Part shown: one piece after another, positions 21,396-34,380 of the stretch
How the letters are laid out: each line of letters begins with the position of its first letter
How positions within the stretch are numbered: position 1 is the stretch's first letter
Assembly (NCBI RefSeq): GCF_023856365.1
Contig: NC_064548.1
Span: 19,764,461-19,828,460 of the forward strand
Direction: 5' to 3'
Length of the DNA stretch: 64,000 bases
From: Brienomyrus brachyistius
Taxonomy: Eukaryota > Chordata > Actinopteri > Osteoglossiformes > Mormyridae
Translations under genes and position numbers: made by a program
Notes under the pieces: model-generated
The model's input: the letters and a program-made list of their open reading frames with translations, nothing else
Told to the model about the DNA's origin: nothing
Database searches by the model: none

Positions 21396-22469
21396 AACAG
21401 AAAGTCATCACTCGTCCGGGATAATCACAGGATGGTCCTGTATGTTACGGAACATCCTGAAGTACTGCAAAATAAAATGCTGTGTCCCGTATTTTGGGAC
21501 CACGTAATCGATCCCCCGACCCCCCCACACGGACACACAAATTTTATTATCAAGGGGGTGTCAACCGTAATCGGAGCAATGCAGGAAACAGCAAGTAAAA
21601 ATGGGGGGGGGGGTGTGCCACAAATGAGAGACCTATAGGAGCAGAGGTCCTGTGGAAGGGCCTGACCAGGGAAATGACTGAAGCAGGCAGCCCCTTCATA
21701 TCAGGTCATGCAATCTCTCTTTTCAACATTCGCTCCATTTCTTTTAATTTTCTCCCCATCAGACACTTAATAACAAATAATTGGAAAAGAACAAACAATT
21801 CAGTTACAGCTGGATTAAAATTGCATGAGCACATCGAGGCTTAATTCGAGACTTAATTATATGATGTATGTTATAGACATCTAAAAGTAAAATATCCAGG
21901 TTGGAGAGACACATACTGTATGTTGCGTCATCCTTTTGACAGAACTGACTGATTATGTCCTTTACTTCAGGTGAGCTAGGCATTATGCCAGCAATCCTAA
22001 CGCAACACCAACGTTGCGTTCCATAATCCTTGTGTTCACATAATAACTCAGGAAAAATGGATTTCAGATAAACACCCTGTGTTCCTGAGTCAATAAGAAA
22101 CTCATTTATACATTTTCCATATTTGTTTGCTGCCTGCTATGTAACTGACTTTGCTTGAATGTATTTCCTTTGCCTTTGCAGGAGGCTGATGTAATGGGAG
22201 GACGTGTCTTATAGAATCTTGGTCTTTGTCCCTGAATTTCTCACCTCACACGAGTGGTGGCTGCAACGGAATTGAACTACTTCAAATAGGGGTGTCGCTG
22301 AAGATTTTGGGCCTCATGAAAGCATATCATATTGCCCCCCCCCCCACCCCCCAGTCCAGACCAATCCACCAATTCAGTTATTTTCCAAACATTTCAGGGC
22401 CCCTGTCACTCCGGGGCCCTTGGAATCATCATAACACACCCCCACCCACCTTACGGGGCCGCCTGACTG
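21396..22469. other. No gene recognised
   Basis: Unique sequence with short G and C runs (21603-21612, 22336-22345). Confidence 0.45.
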
Positions 22470-22651
22470 CAGGGTTCTTCAAATCTGGGTCTCGAGTCCA
22501 AATCCAGGCCTTGTTTTCTGGTCTCCCAGCTAGTTAGTTTAATAATCACTGATCCTGATTGGCTACAGGGGCTTCACACTGGCTCATAGGTGAAGGAGAG
22601 CTGGAAAATCAACAGGGCTCGGCCCTTAAGGACTGTGATTTGAATAACCCT
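22470..22651. mobile_element. hAT-type MITE (family B), copy 2
   Basis: Starts cagggttcttcaaatctgg and ends gatttgaataaccct. The interior 'cctgattggctacaggggctt' and 'gagctggaaaatcaacaggg' matches copy 1 at 12111. The target duplication has been lost. Confidence 0.7.
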
Positions 22652-24686
22652 CTTTGGGATCTCGGCATGGGAGTGACATACACACTGATGTTGAGCAGAA
22701 CCCTTATGGAATGAAGCTACTTAGCAGGTGGCTGCACACTCAGACACTAGGATGAGGCTTCATCTGAACTCCATAGTAATGTGGCGTAAAGTGTATCAGG
22801 AAGTATAGAGCTCTGCTCTGAAATTGGGTGGAGGCACTAACCTGCTGGCTCTCTGGGGACCAAAGCTGAGGAGCTACTGCTGTTTTTGAGGGGTGGTGTT
22901 TGGCTCAGTGGGCGGAGCCTCTCTGCCTGTGATTGGCACTTCTTTAAGCCTCAGCAAAACAGTCACACGTGTGGGGGCCTCTGAATGAGGCCCTTAGCCC
23001 CCAGCTCCAGGGATGCTGCACAAAGAGAATTTCCCTGCAGCGTTTACTAAAGCATCACTATCAGTGTGTCATAAGATGCAGTACCAGAGACCCTGTTTAG
23101 ATAGCTGCTATTCCTGAGCGATTAGGTTAAAGTGTCAGGGTGATGATCCTGAGAAATACATGCATTTGGAAGTTCCACTGAGGTCCATGTGATTATTTAT
23201 TTAAAAATAATCCCAATGCACCTCCCTCAGAACCTGGTGGTTTTTAAGCAATGGCAGCTGGAAGACCCACCAGTATGTAAATGCTGTGCTTAGTATGCAG
23301 GAGCATCAACTGGGCCTTTTTATGATCCAGAGTGGAAGATGTTCTCCCGCACTGGGAAAAGGGAAGCTGAAAAGAAGCATCCGTACAATGACAGTACTGA
23401 GTCCCAGCGGGACGGGGCTCGGCAGGGGCTCCCGTACACCGCCTGTCCCCAAGGAACGCCTTCACGTAACTGAAGATCCTCATTCTTCTGTGTCACTGTG
23501 CCTCCACAATGCCGTCCAGATGCAGTCTAATGCGGTTATCACCATGGCAGCCCAGATTCTGCCTCCCTCGCTCCGCGAACTACACTTCCTGACCCCGTCT
23601 GTAATGCGATTAGGTCCGTGTTACACGAAATGAATTGCGGTGATTTCATTAGAGGCTTGACGAGGGCCGCTGAGGTCTGTGCTGTGTGTCTTTCTCTGGG
23701 TGGATGGTGCTGAAGGTTGGACTGTTTAATGGGATGCTTATTGGGTCAGCTAAGGCAATACCCACATAAATACACGATCCCAGGCAACAAGGCCTAACAT
23801 CGTAGAAGGTGGACGTGCACAATCTGGCTTTGAGGTCACGTCCCTGAGCCCCGAGTCTGAACCTGGACCTTTAAGACTTGATCAAATGAAATATATGCCA
23901 GGCTGAGACATTATACCCCCCAGTGCCATCATGACCCAGACGTAGTATAGATTCATTAGAAATGCAATGGCGCGTTTATTTTTGCACACAGTTGTAAAGA
24001 GAAAAAATCAAATGTACAGGTCAGCTGGTCCAGCTATTTTCTATAACCACTTAACCAGTTCAGTGTTATTGCAGATTCACAAATATCCCTTCGGCTATGT
24101 AGATAAATAAAGAGTTGGGAATGAATGAATGAGAAATGGCTGTATGTCAAGGGTACTTGAGCTGATGGGCTTTTCTGTTATATGTCAACAGTGTCCGTAG
24201 GCTAAATATTTATCTCGGGGGTGACGCACAGGCAAAAGGCATCAGAGTTTTGCACAGTTTGCCTTGCAGTCAAAGGACTGCTTTTAGATGTGCATGACCG
24301 CTGTGTATCTTCTCAGCAGATTCTCTCTGCGCAGGCTGGGGGTAGCATGGCAGTTCGTTTCATGAGCTCGGCACCTATTGCAGAAACATTTTCCTTCCTC
24401 CTCAGCAGGTGTGAAGCAGCAGTAAAGCTGAGGGATCCTGCGGAAGACACTCCACTTTTGTAAGGAATGAAGTGAAGAGATTCTATGTTTCCTCGAAGGG
24501 GGAGAAGCTGGGTTTTGATGCCACTCTAGAACGATCAGGGTGGAAATGTCCCTTGGGTGGGTATGTAATGATTTCATTCCTGACCAACTATCCCTTCCCT
24601 GAGTCCCCTAGGCCTCAGACTCCTGCTTGTCTTCCAAGATTCAACCCTCAGCCCACAGTCTACAGAAGCATTTGATACTATGAACC
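22652..24686. other. No gene recognised
   Basis: Includes a possible conserved patch at 23590-23665 (gtaatgcgattaggtcc, gaattgcggtgatttcattag). 24085-24120 'cccttcggctatgtagataaataaag' resembles a LINE 3' end. The open frames at 23286, 24221 and 24284 show no motif. Confidence 0.4.
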
Positions 24687-24782
24687 GAACATTGTCTGCA
24701 TACTAGCGAGTCTCTAGCAGCCGGAGCCAAATTCCTTGTGTGCCCCGGCACACTTGGCGGATGAAGCTGATTCTGATTCTGA
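24687..24782 (+). mobile_element. 3' end of a non-LTR retrotransposon
   Basis: 'aaattccttgtgtgccccgg', 'cacacttggcggatgaagct' and the tail gattctgattctga match the common vertebrate LINE terminus (aattccttgtatgtg...acttggcaaataaagctgattctgattctg). No coding part retained. Confidence 0.5.
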
Positions 24783-25859
24783 AAGTCAGTGCACCTTGAG
24801 CATCCACTCAAAGGAGAAACACAAATCACATCCTGCATCACTATTTAACGCGCACAGAGTGAAGAACCTAGACAGCATCTCAGAGAGCGCAGCTCAGAGA
24901 CTGAATACGACCAAAACACCATTGATCAGTGCGAGAGAGGTGCAGATTTAGCATGTTGTAAAAGGTGCACAACTTTAAAGCCCAGTCTACCTTAGGGGCA
25001 GGAGGAAGGAATCGCTGATTTTTATGTTTTATCGTCATCCTCTAAAAACTCTAACCATGGACAGTGTTTGAGCTGTCTCACTGAATCCTGTGCCCCCATC
25101 CAAATTGCGTGTCAAGGGAGAAGTTCTGAACTACTGAGCTTGCAGGCTGACTGCATAAGATAAGGAAATCATCGTATATACTCATCAATGGCTGGGGGGG
25201 CATCAAATATTCATGGGTTTTTGCAGACCCTTAAGTAAATGGGCTAATTCGTTTCGGAAGGCATGCATAACCACGACGACTTGATGTGCCACAATCCCCC
25301 AAGGACTCTTGGACATTCTGCGTTCCATTTGCCCCTCCAGCCCTAATCTCAGCTGCTCCCCTTAGTTTTAAGAGTTTGGGTGGGGAAGGCAGAGACGCAA
25401 CCTGGTCTTGTAAATACTGACAGGAGGAAAGAACCCAGCATGGCCTGGGAAGGTGTCTGCAGCCAAGATGGAGATTATCGTTGTAGCTGATGATGCCGAC
25501 GGCTACTCCACTTACACTCTTGCCTTGCCTTCCAAGATTAAGTAACTGCCTCGGGTACTGAAGGTTCACCTCTGCCGGGAAAGGAAGAGACCGTTCATCA
25601 GTCGGAATATGGCACCTAGGCCGCAGCTAATGCACAGCATTTTTTAGACAGTGTTCCACACCTGGAGGCTGACACATGGCCGCCTAACTCTCCATACATC
25701 CATCATCAGGCCACATTTCCCGGTGAAGGTGGCAAAATGCTAAACAGGTAAGATGAGACCTATCGTTCCAAGGGCACAAACATGTCTTCTGGGAGAAATG
25801 ATCCCTCCTGTGCTCATCTGCGGTACACTGGCCAGTCGGACATCCCCGATACAGCTCAC

Positions 25860-26085
25860 TCGGGAGCCAACCGAGTGACATCCTTGTAAGATGTCTGAAC
25901 CTATTCAGCTATTTCTTCTAGAGCTACACAGGGTACTATTTTGAGGTCCCTCCAGATCTCCAAACTCTTCGCCCTGTCACAGAGAGTTCCCAGCAACCCT
26001 ACGGAAAGGCCTAATTCCGTCCACTTATTTTTGCAGCCTCGTTCTCTCGGCCATTATCCACAGCTCATGATTATGGGTCACGACT
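25860..26085 (-). mobile_element. Decayed LINE fragment (fish non-LTR retrotransposon)
   Basis: 'cttcgccctgtcacagagag', 'caaccctacgga' and 'ctcggccattatccacagct' followed by catgattatggg match, with scattered changes, the reverse-transcriptase 3' region of abundant fish LINEs (cctgtcacagagag, ctttcggtcactacccaaagctcatgaccatagg). Antisense to the + strand. No intact frame. Confidence 0.55.
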
Positions 26086-26859
26086 TAACTCCACCTCCAC
26101 ACCATGGACCTACTCAGGGGTGGCAAAGGTGTGGCCATCAAACTAACCGGCCAGTCCACAAGATCTCAGACTCACCTCCCTCAGCAATTCATTCTACAGA
26201 GATCAGTGTGCCTTACCTGCACTAGGGTTGCAGGGACACAGCCCTGGAGTTAAGCGACGGAAAGACGGGTGAGGTCTATATTTAATTGGTTTGATATATT
26301 TGCAGGGATGTATTGAGCTCCTAAAGATTCCTTTCAATACTGTAGGTCTCAGAATGCAGAAGGGAGAAGGAAGAAAAGGGTAACACATAACCAATCTAAC
26401 CAATCCAAGAACGAGTTAGTAAATATAAGAGGTGTGTCCAAAATTGAATACTTACACAGTATGTACTGAATTTTGTTAGACGCCTACTACTTGACCATTA
26501 ATGTAGTACATACTGTATGTATGCACGAGAACAGTACAAATGCAATGAGACATTGTTGTACTTTACCTGACCCAGATGTTTATCAGTGACATCGCTTGGC
26601 CACTTTAAAACTTTAAAACTATCAATGAAAAACTTGAGTCAACTTATGTAATTTTAGTCAAATTGTGTAAATGGGAATTATGTTCTACTTAAAGGAGCCG
26701 TAAACTGATTTTTGTTTTTCTCCAAATTGTTCTCTGGTGTTTACATGATTGTTTGCTCCTAGAATGAAACAGGCTGTTTTCCCTTATTTGGTGGGTTCAT
26801 TAATAAGTTCACGAGCTCTTCTCTGATTGCCCGCTTCACGGTGAGGCACCGCGATGGCT

Positions 26860-27065
26860 CACACAGAATCAACATAGATCACTACAGGCGAGGTGAAACT
26901 TAGAGCATTTAGGTGTCCATCCATATATATTTGAGCCTGTATCAGAGGAGGAATCAGATGTTTAGGAACAGCCTGTTGCTCAGAGATTGCAGATGAACAG
27001 TATGTTTTGTCATTGAATGTTTCCTGGAACAATTTGCTGCACATAACTATAATAATCCCTCTTCA
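26860..27065 (-). pseudogene. Second half of a THAP domain, broken
   Basis: The minus strand reads MCSKLFQETFND ... QQAVPKHLIPP before a stop at about 26860. THAP domains end C-x2-H-F and later A-V-P-t-i-f; here the zinc-ligand His is Leu (CSKLF) and AVP is kept. A frame-compatible acceptor (gctgaag) to the exon at 27452-27570 exists but has no pyrimidine tract. Confidence 0.45.
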
Positions 27066-27451
27066 GCCAAGGCACAATGTTAGCATAATCATAAGGTTGT
27101 TTTCAGTATTGTAACGAGAACATTGAAGTTATTTTTCATCTCACGCAAACATTTTACGAAAACAGCAAGCTGAACAGCTTGTAAATGTGTTGTTTTTGAT
27201 GAATGTTTGGAGTTCTGCATTTCAATTCTTTTTTCTTACTGCAGTATTGATTGCATATTTGTTTAGCTAACCAAAAGTAGGCTATGGGAAGTACAGAAGC
27301 CTCTTGTCAATGTCAGTATCACAGACCTCCTAATGTTGTTCACTACTCCGCTGCTAAATTGGGAGTACATTTTCCCAAAAGCATAGTTGCTAGCTAAATG
27401 GTTGCAACTATGTAAGTACGGGAGGTTTTTGGAAAGGTTTCCCTGACTTAC

Positions 27452-27570
27452 CTGTTAAAGATGGACTTCAGCCATGCCTGGTGACAGTTTGGTTGCTTGA
27501 GATGGATATGAAAAGTGCCAACATCCCCATTACATCCTCGAACAGCGCACTTACACATGCAGCCTACCAT
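27452..27570 (-). pseudogene. First exon of a THAP-domain protein
   Basis: On the minus strand ATG at 27570 opens MVGCMCKCAVRGCNG, then TFHIHLKQ and AWLKSIFN, and stops at an ideal donor, ag|gtaagt. This matches the THAP start: Cys-x2-4-Cys, Phe-His, and the conserved Trp. The rest of the zinc-binding set lies about 400 bp on, damaged. Confidence 0.5.
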
Positions 27571-27866
27571 TTTCGCTGTTGTCCTCCACTTCCTTCTTCA
27601 CAATACCTGCAGAACTGTTGCAGTCCAAAGGTGCACGTCCATCTTGACACAAGCTTCTGAAAAAGCAAAGTTCTTTGTCTCAGACTGTAACTCCAGTGAC
27701 CTTGCGAGATAGCATAGAGTCCATTGGTTGCACACTTTGGAATTTCACAGAATGATGTAGGTCATCCAGGTACTGTTCTCCAAACATCTCATCTATACTG
27801 CATATTCGGACATACTACTCTCTTTTACATACTATTTTTTGCCTATTATATAGCAAGCAAATACAG

Positions 27867-28338
27867 CAATGCATTGCTTAACGTCCTTCAACACTTTCAA
27901 CAGCAGGTACATCCAAGGTCCCATAAGATTAAAACAGTTAAAAATTCCTTGTCGGCTAACGGGACACAGCAGATGTAAGTGGCCGTGGCGCATCATGTGT
28001 AGCTGGTTTAAATAAAGCAACTGCTTTGCCAGTTGTATAATTGTACATTATATATGTATCTAACTTATACTTCTCATAATACGTGATAGCAACAATGAAC
28101 ATCTATATCATGGATATATGCATTGACTTTACTGTACTTTATGTAGTTATTGTAATATGTACTCTCTCTTTTATGTAAAATGGGCTATTTAGGCAGTATA
28201 GGTACTGTACAGTGTAGGTGCAGTATACTGTATAGATTTGCATTAAGTATGATGTTCGCATAGCATCCAAATTTTAACATCCTATTGGAAAGAATGTAAT
28301 CTGTATACCATCACGTTAAGTGACGCATTTCTGTGCGT
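27867..28338. mobile_element. DNA element with cattgcttaacg / cgttaagtgacgc ends
   Basis: Left 'gcattgcttaacgtcctt' and right 'cacgttaagtgacgcatttc' are inverted. The AT-rich middle has repeated tactgta motifs. The same family as the fragment at 8053. Non-coding copy of about 470 bp. Confidence 0.6.
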
Positions 28339-28443
28339 GGTTTCGGATGCACCTAGAGGTTCATAACAGTGGGAAAGGCCTTCAGAGAGCTGCCATGGTG
28401 ACTGGTGATCATGTGACCAAGCCTAGCTAATGCCAACAGTCGA

Positions 28444-28469
28444 GGGTTAGGGTTAGGGTTAGGGTTAGG
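28444..28469. repeat. Interstitial telomeric repeat (TTAGGG)n
   Basis: 26 bp of uninterrupted GGGTTA units, just over four copies, in otherwise single-copy sequence. This is the vertebrate telomere hexamer. Too short for a fusion scar; telomerase-assisted break repair is the usual explanation of such small arrays. Confidence 0.85.
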
Positions 28470-29147
28470 TCAAGCAAGCAAGGGTGTCATCAGTGTGGAC
28501 AGACAAGGGAGTCACACTGAATTTTCACAGAAACCCAGGGAGCATTCAGAGGACTCACAGAAAAAAGCCTCCCGAAAACATCTGTGACACGTTCCTCTTT
28601 AAGGAAGAAAACACGCGGAAATATCCCGCTCTAAATGATTTATGAGGTAATGTTTTGAGACATGACAGAGATACTTTATACTTTCAGTTTCGAGAAGGAG
28701 TGACCTTGCCACATTCTATACCGAAACACGTAAACATCCTTTTTTATATATGCAGTATGTAGACTTTGGCTGCTCAGTAACACTCAGAAGTGGAATCTTC
28801 TCTTCTGCCCCTGTGTGTGGATCAGAAACCCCACCACAGACTATATTCCTGACACTGAGGTGCAGAGGGACTTTTCTCATTGGATACTCTGCAACGTCGT
28901 ACAGTACCTGGTGACCTACACAGTTGCCTAGCACCCTGGTGAGCTTTTCATGAAGCATTCACCCTTTGAATGTTAAAAGCAAAACCATCTGGAAAATAAT
29001 ACAGAAAGCAATGCATATGTATTCTCAATGTGCATGTATGAAGAACGCGCCAAATTAGGCTGGTTCTACCATACGTGTCCTATAAGAATCACATGATGAA
29101 AGGACTGAGCGGGGACTTTATTTGGAGCAGGGGTGGGGGCACAAATA
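28470..29147. other. No gene recognised
   Basis: Unique DNA; a minus-strand open frame at 28716-28958 has no recognisable motif. Confidence 0.45.
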
Positions 29148-29477
29148 CAACCAATCCTTGTGTAGCAACCTAGTTCCATTTCAATGAACGGGTCCTCAAA
29201 CAAAATGAACGTTAAGTTAAAATCGCTTTAGCCAAAGCATGACTATGACTGCTTCACATTTTACTTTAGCCTTCCATACTGAATGTCTTTTATACTGCAA
29301 GACGTGGACATTTTGCTCATTCTACTTCAAAGACGCCTCTCGCTCCACCGTGCACTGCTGTCAGACGTACGAAATTATGGTCACTGATGCACACGTCGGT
29401 CGGAAAACGATGCTTTTATTACTGTTGTATTTGCGTATGATCACTAACCGAGGTAGTTGCTAAACAAGGAGTGGTTG
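29148..29477. mobile_element. DNA transposon MITE family F, copy 2 (with TA duplication)
   Basis: Ends caaccaatccttgtgtagca and tgctaaacaaggagtggttg are inverted. TA flanks both (29146-29147, 29478-29479), pointing to a Tc1/mariner-type mover. Matches 15524-15860 throughout. Confidence 0.72.
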
Positions 29478-30457
29478 TAATCACCGGCTCGAATTTCCAG
29501 GGTTAAATTCTTCCAGGTCTTGTCAGGTACTATGTCATTAACTTAGACAACCTGTCCAGTTTCAGATTCATACATCGAAATACCCATATGGTTATACTTG
29601 AGAATCATAAATACACTTGGGAATGATAATCAGAGAATCCACATTGGCCAAATTCTGGTGGTTTTGGTTTTAGGTAATATTAGGTGATGCTGTACACCAT
29701 GGTCCAGATAAGTACTAAAAGATCAGAGCTGTTGAATTTTAGGCTGCACATATTGCTAACAGTAAATGCTTCAGCAGACCACATATATGCATGGTTATGG
29801 TTTCCCATGGTTGAGAACCTGACGGCAGGTAACAAGGAGCTTGAACCCTCTATAATGCATGCAGGAAACATCTCACATGAATCACCTACCAGCTGGAGAG
29901 CTTGTTAGATACTCCGAGAGACCGAGGAATTTTTTTTCACTTCAGTGCTGCTTAGTTGGTGTTACACTGGTACATTACTGAGAGATTTACCAGCTTTTAG
30001 TCATTTTTACAGCTATACTTTTTTTTTTTGGGAAGAATTCAGAGCAGATGCCAGAATATTGCCTGAGATAGGACACCCACACAGCAAAGCGAGACAGATT
30101 TCTGAAAGTGTGAAGAACCACCTTGCAGGTCCGTAGCGGTACATGGAACGGATTACCCAGAGTCCTAGCTTTTCGACAGGGGAGGCAGAAGAGAAAACTT
30201 TAGCAGGTGAACTCACAGCGGTGCCACCTGTATGTCTTCTTAATGAGCTCCCACAGGTCATAAATGCTTGCGGCAAAAAGGAGTCGGGCATGGAGCATAT
30301 GCAGCCAACGAGGATGTATCTCCTCATCCTTTGTATTACTGAAAAGGTCCCAAGTCTTAGGGAGTCAAGTTCCTTCATATATTTTAAAAGGGCGGAGCAA
30401 AGAAAAAATTAATCTTGGTGACTTTCATGACATCGGATACAGCCAGGGCCTGTGGTT
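29478..30457. other. No gene recognised
   Basis: AT-rich unique sequence. A minus-strand frame of 121 codons at 30013-30378 overlaps plus-strand frames and has no domain signature. Confidence 0.45.
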
Positions 30458-30574
30458 CAGTGTTTCCCAATCCGGTCCTCAGGGACCTACAGATGATCCA
30501 CATTTTTGCTCCTTCCCAGCTCCTTGCTAGACGGTCCACCAGGAACTGGGAAGGAGCAAAAACCTGGCCTGTCT
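30458..30574. repeat. Fold-back MITE family A, copy with decayed right end
   Basis: Begins cagtgtttcccaatccggtc; inner arms 'catttttgctccttcccag' and 'gggaaggagcaaaaacctgg' pair. The terminal right arm is missing. Confidence 0.65.
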
Positions 30575-30803
30575 GCTGTCTTCATATCATTAGGATGCAA
30601 ACTTAGCCTGTCCCTTTCAGCATACCTTCCTTGTTTTACTTATAGCTGTCAACATTAAAAATCCAGCTTTTTTTAGGATTCGTGGAGTCAAACTACCAGA
30701 TGTGAGTGAGAGCTGAGATGTTCTAAAAACAGTGCCGTCTGCGCTGTGCTCGAGTGAAAATTCATGTACGGTCATCAATGTCTATAAAATTCTTAAGGCT
30801 GTT

Positions 30804-30837
<34 letters not shown>

Positions 30838-30840
30838 GGA
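30804..30840. repeat. (GT)n followed by (GA)n microsatellite
   Basis: About 24 bp of GT repeats run into gagagagaggga. Nothing else notable nearby. Confidence 0.8.
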
Positions 30841-33800
30841 GACAGAGATCTATGTTGTAAAGTTGTTTTGCATGAACTCAAGAAGAAAGGGAAGGAGATT
30901 TTTCACACACCCAGTGTTGTTAATGAGAAAAGTGAGAAAATGTCAGTTAAGACGTCTCCCCTTCTACTCAGTTGCCTTGTTAACAATTTCCAAGGCAGCC
31001 GATGAATCAGGATATAAAGCTTTGTTATTAGAACAAAAATCTCTCAAATCCCAGAGCCTAAAGATAATCACAGGGTCGAATCAAGTGCTTTTTTCAGAGA
31101 CATGTAAATGTCTAAATAATGCTTTCAGTGTTCTTTTCATACTTAAAACACCATTAAAACAGTATTTCAGTATAATTATAAAATAGGGGTACACTACAAT
31201 TCACCTGGTAATCATCAGAACAACCTAGTAATTCAACTGCTAGAGTAATTTCACTTCATGTGTGGCTGCCAGGTGGAAAACGTGGGTCTCGACTGTATGG
31301 TCACCAAGCTCTGGTCCATTTTACAAGCTGAAATCAGCACTGCGCCTCTCCAAGGGTCAGCTATGATGAAAATCACACTGCATCACCTCGCGCTACCACA
31401 TGCACAATATTCCAGGGCCTCTTAGTGACCTTGCTAGGAAAGTCACAGGTCCTTTTGTCCAAAAAGATCCTCATAACAGATGGTGAATTATGGTGATGAA
31501 GTTCCTTAAAGGTGCAGCGCGCAGCCCCAGATGCCGGAGGATGGACGGCCAGGGCCGTGAGCCCAGGTGCTGGCTGAGAGTCGCTGTGACAGCATCCTAT
31601 CAGGCTGCTCCTGGTGCCGGGGAGCTGGGAAGGGCCATGTCGATGAAGCGTTCAGCGAGAAGACAGCAGACCATGACCTGCCATGGCTGCAGCCCCCACT
31701 CCTGTCACAAACACACACACCACTGTGCTGCTTGTCTGCCATTATTCCTTCCTAAAAAGCGCTAGTTGTTAACTTCCTAATATCATATCATCTCATGTCA
31801 TATCATGATTTTCAAGACAGGAGACAGTGTTTTGTTTTTTTAATTGCCGGGGTGTGAAAAATCTATTGAAACAATTCATTAAATATATTAAAAGCAAAAC
31901 GGCAACAAGCGTAGGCTGATACGATAACAGTCGCAAAGAAATTTCTGGAAAAAAAAAACAGAGCGAGACCAGTGACCCATTTCGCATGGTTCGCAGACGA
32001 ATCACAGATGTGGGTTAAACCAGAGAGGTGCCGGCTGAGGCAGTGGAGCAGTACTAGACAGCGAGAGTGGGGGGAAATGAAATGTAGGTCCGAGGCCAGC
32101 CCCCTGGGGCCCCCAGTGAGCATTCTTACTTCACGGTGGGGGTCCCGACACGTGTCACCGGCAGAGCACACCCCCGCAGCATGGAGCCCCATGTTCTGTT
32201 GCCAGCCTAACTTTAGCTTCACATTAGCACCTCATACTCCTTCCCCATCTGTGCCGCAGCACCATTCTGATATCCTTTCAAATCCCTCATGTATCCCCCC
32301 CCTCGCCCCCCACTGCAGCCATACTGACAGTGTTTCTCTCACTCCTTACACTGTGCTACCACAAACAGTGATCACTTACTGGTACGGTTCACCCCCTGGA
32401 GACCCCTGACCCCCCAGATATGAGCATAGGGGGAATGGATGCCAGCCATGCTGGGGGGGGGGGGGGGGGGGCGGTGGGCAGAGCTCTAAGTTCTGCAGCC
32501 ACCAAGCCATACACTTCTGGCAAAAAAGGATAAAGTCATCTGACCGTGTGACCAAATTAACAGCTACGGGCCAAATTACAGAAGAATGCGTCCTTTGAGG
32601 CCCCCAGAGCCTGCTGTTCACGGAGCTCCGAGGTCTGCCACTCACTACAGGAGATTTCCATCACGCTGCCCCTGCCAGGAATGCTCAGTGAGCCGAATAT
32701 AACCCAATTCAAAAAATGAAGACACAATTTAGACCAAGAAACCTCAAAAATAAAAAAATAAAAAACAGAAAGTGGTAAAAGAATGAAAAGCTTCACAACC
32801 ATGAGGATTTTCTCATCAAAAAGAGCTGTTTTCATCTCCCTGCAGTCATCCTCTTCAGGCTCTCACACATAGCTGGCTCACCCCAGGAGCATTCAGAGAC
32901 TTTATTCTGGGTCATGAGATGGTCAGAACAGAACAGAAGCTTTCATTCCAAGCAAACATACAATTTGACATTCTAAGCACCTTGTTCAGGAGTTTCAAGA
33001 CGGGCTGCCGTTTGGATGTGACCTTTCAGTCTTTTGCTCGCCTGTCTGCTTTCTTAACTAATGTCTCTTCCTTTCAACCTTGAAGCACGTGAAAGGGCAG
33101 CATATGGGGTATGGCGGGGAGCGAGCGCAAAGCTGTCACCGAGCATCCGTAATTTGGAGAACTGTGTTTGTGTCTCGTAAAGGAGACCTTCTCTCCCAAT
33201 TCTGCGATTTCACCGGCCTGATTATAGCCGATTTATCTGCACTGCCCCCTTATTCGCTGGTATTTATGGTTCCCGTAGCAACTGTCATCTGGCACACTCC
33301 CATCCAAAAGCTGCTCCAATAAAGAGACCTGGATGAATGCAGTAACAGGAGGTGCGTGTTCTCCCTGAGCAAGGAGGGGAGCCAGGCGGGCAGGTGGGAG
33401 TGGTAGCTTTTACCCCAACAGTCTCCTCTCGCTCAGATTTGGCATGCAAAGGAGCTCCACATTTGCATACACCTGACCGATCAAAGTGAAGTCAACAGAG
33501 ACTGCTGCACATGCAGAGTGAAACAGATCCACCACTTCAATCTGAGCATATTTGTGCACTGGGAGAACAATATGACCATGGAGATGACTCAGAGAAAGTC
33601 TCGTGATGCTGTGGTAATGCGACTACATTATTTACGAGTTTTTCCTCTTAACATAGTGCGTGCAATTTATGCCGCGTCCAGATCGTTAATAGAACTGCAC
33701 CCCAACCTGGAATCCAGCAGATAACAGTAGATTTTTATTAAGGTGCATTTTATTCCGTAAGATCTCAAGAGACCTGTTAGAAAACGACTTTGTGGAGAAG

Positions 33801-34380
33801 TTTATATGAAGAGACGTGTTTGCAGATTATAGTGTAATGCGTGGTTTATAAGGAGACAATGGTTAGGAGAGGTTCAAGAAAAGGACCAAAAAGTGGATCT
33901 GCATGCACATTTGAGGAGAGCTTTGCTGGAGCTGCTTTGACCTTCCTCCTTTTTACTATGGATCTGCTGGCCTGTTAGAAGGCAGAAGAACGAGTGCAGA
34001 TTCGAACTGGGTTCGACGCAGTCAGCCATTGTTCCTACAATAGGATTCATCTGCCTGTTAGTCCATGTAAGATAAAGTTTACTGCCTTCAGTTGCTCAAA
34101 TCTACACTATGACAGTCTTTTGTTTACTGCCTTTCCTTTGTGGATTCAAAGCCAAAGCGGCAGATGGCAAGACTCCCAACACACATCTTGCTACTTTCAC
34201 TTAATCTGTCTTTTTTTCAGCCCTCTGATGGTTAATCCCTGAGATGCCCTATCTTTCTTTGTTTACACACCAGTAAATCTCTCAATTCCATGTCTTTGTC
34301 TTGTCTTACCAAATGGAAATGTACAGAAAATGACTTAAGTTACCAATACGCAGGTCTGTCTCCACAGCACTGAGCCTTGC
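30841..34380. other. Gene-free stretch; G19 tract and a possible conserved block
   Basis: 32453-32471 is nineteen G. 33080-33330 (rich in GATTATAGCCGATTTA-like unique sequence, tccgtaatttgg, ggtatttatggttccc) looks constrained but is not repeat or clear coding DNA. The remaining open frames (for example 31972-32409) have low-complexity Pro/Ser composition. Confidence 0.4.

Larger units (their letters stand above)
26425..27850 (-). mobile_element. Relic DNA transposon carrying a THAP domain
   Basis: The THAP-like exons at 27452-27570 and about 26860-27065 sit between related flanks. The left flank has 'cagtatgtactgaatt' and gagaacagtac; the right flank has the complement of gagaacagtac and of agtatgtccgaat. 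THAP domains occur in P-element and Kolobok transposases. Element limits and superfamily are inferred. An isolated decayed THAP host gene is the alternative. Confidence 0.4.

Noticed and set aside
28444..28469. Chromosome end
   Set aside because: Only four units, with ordinary sequence on both sides.
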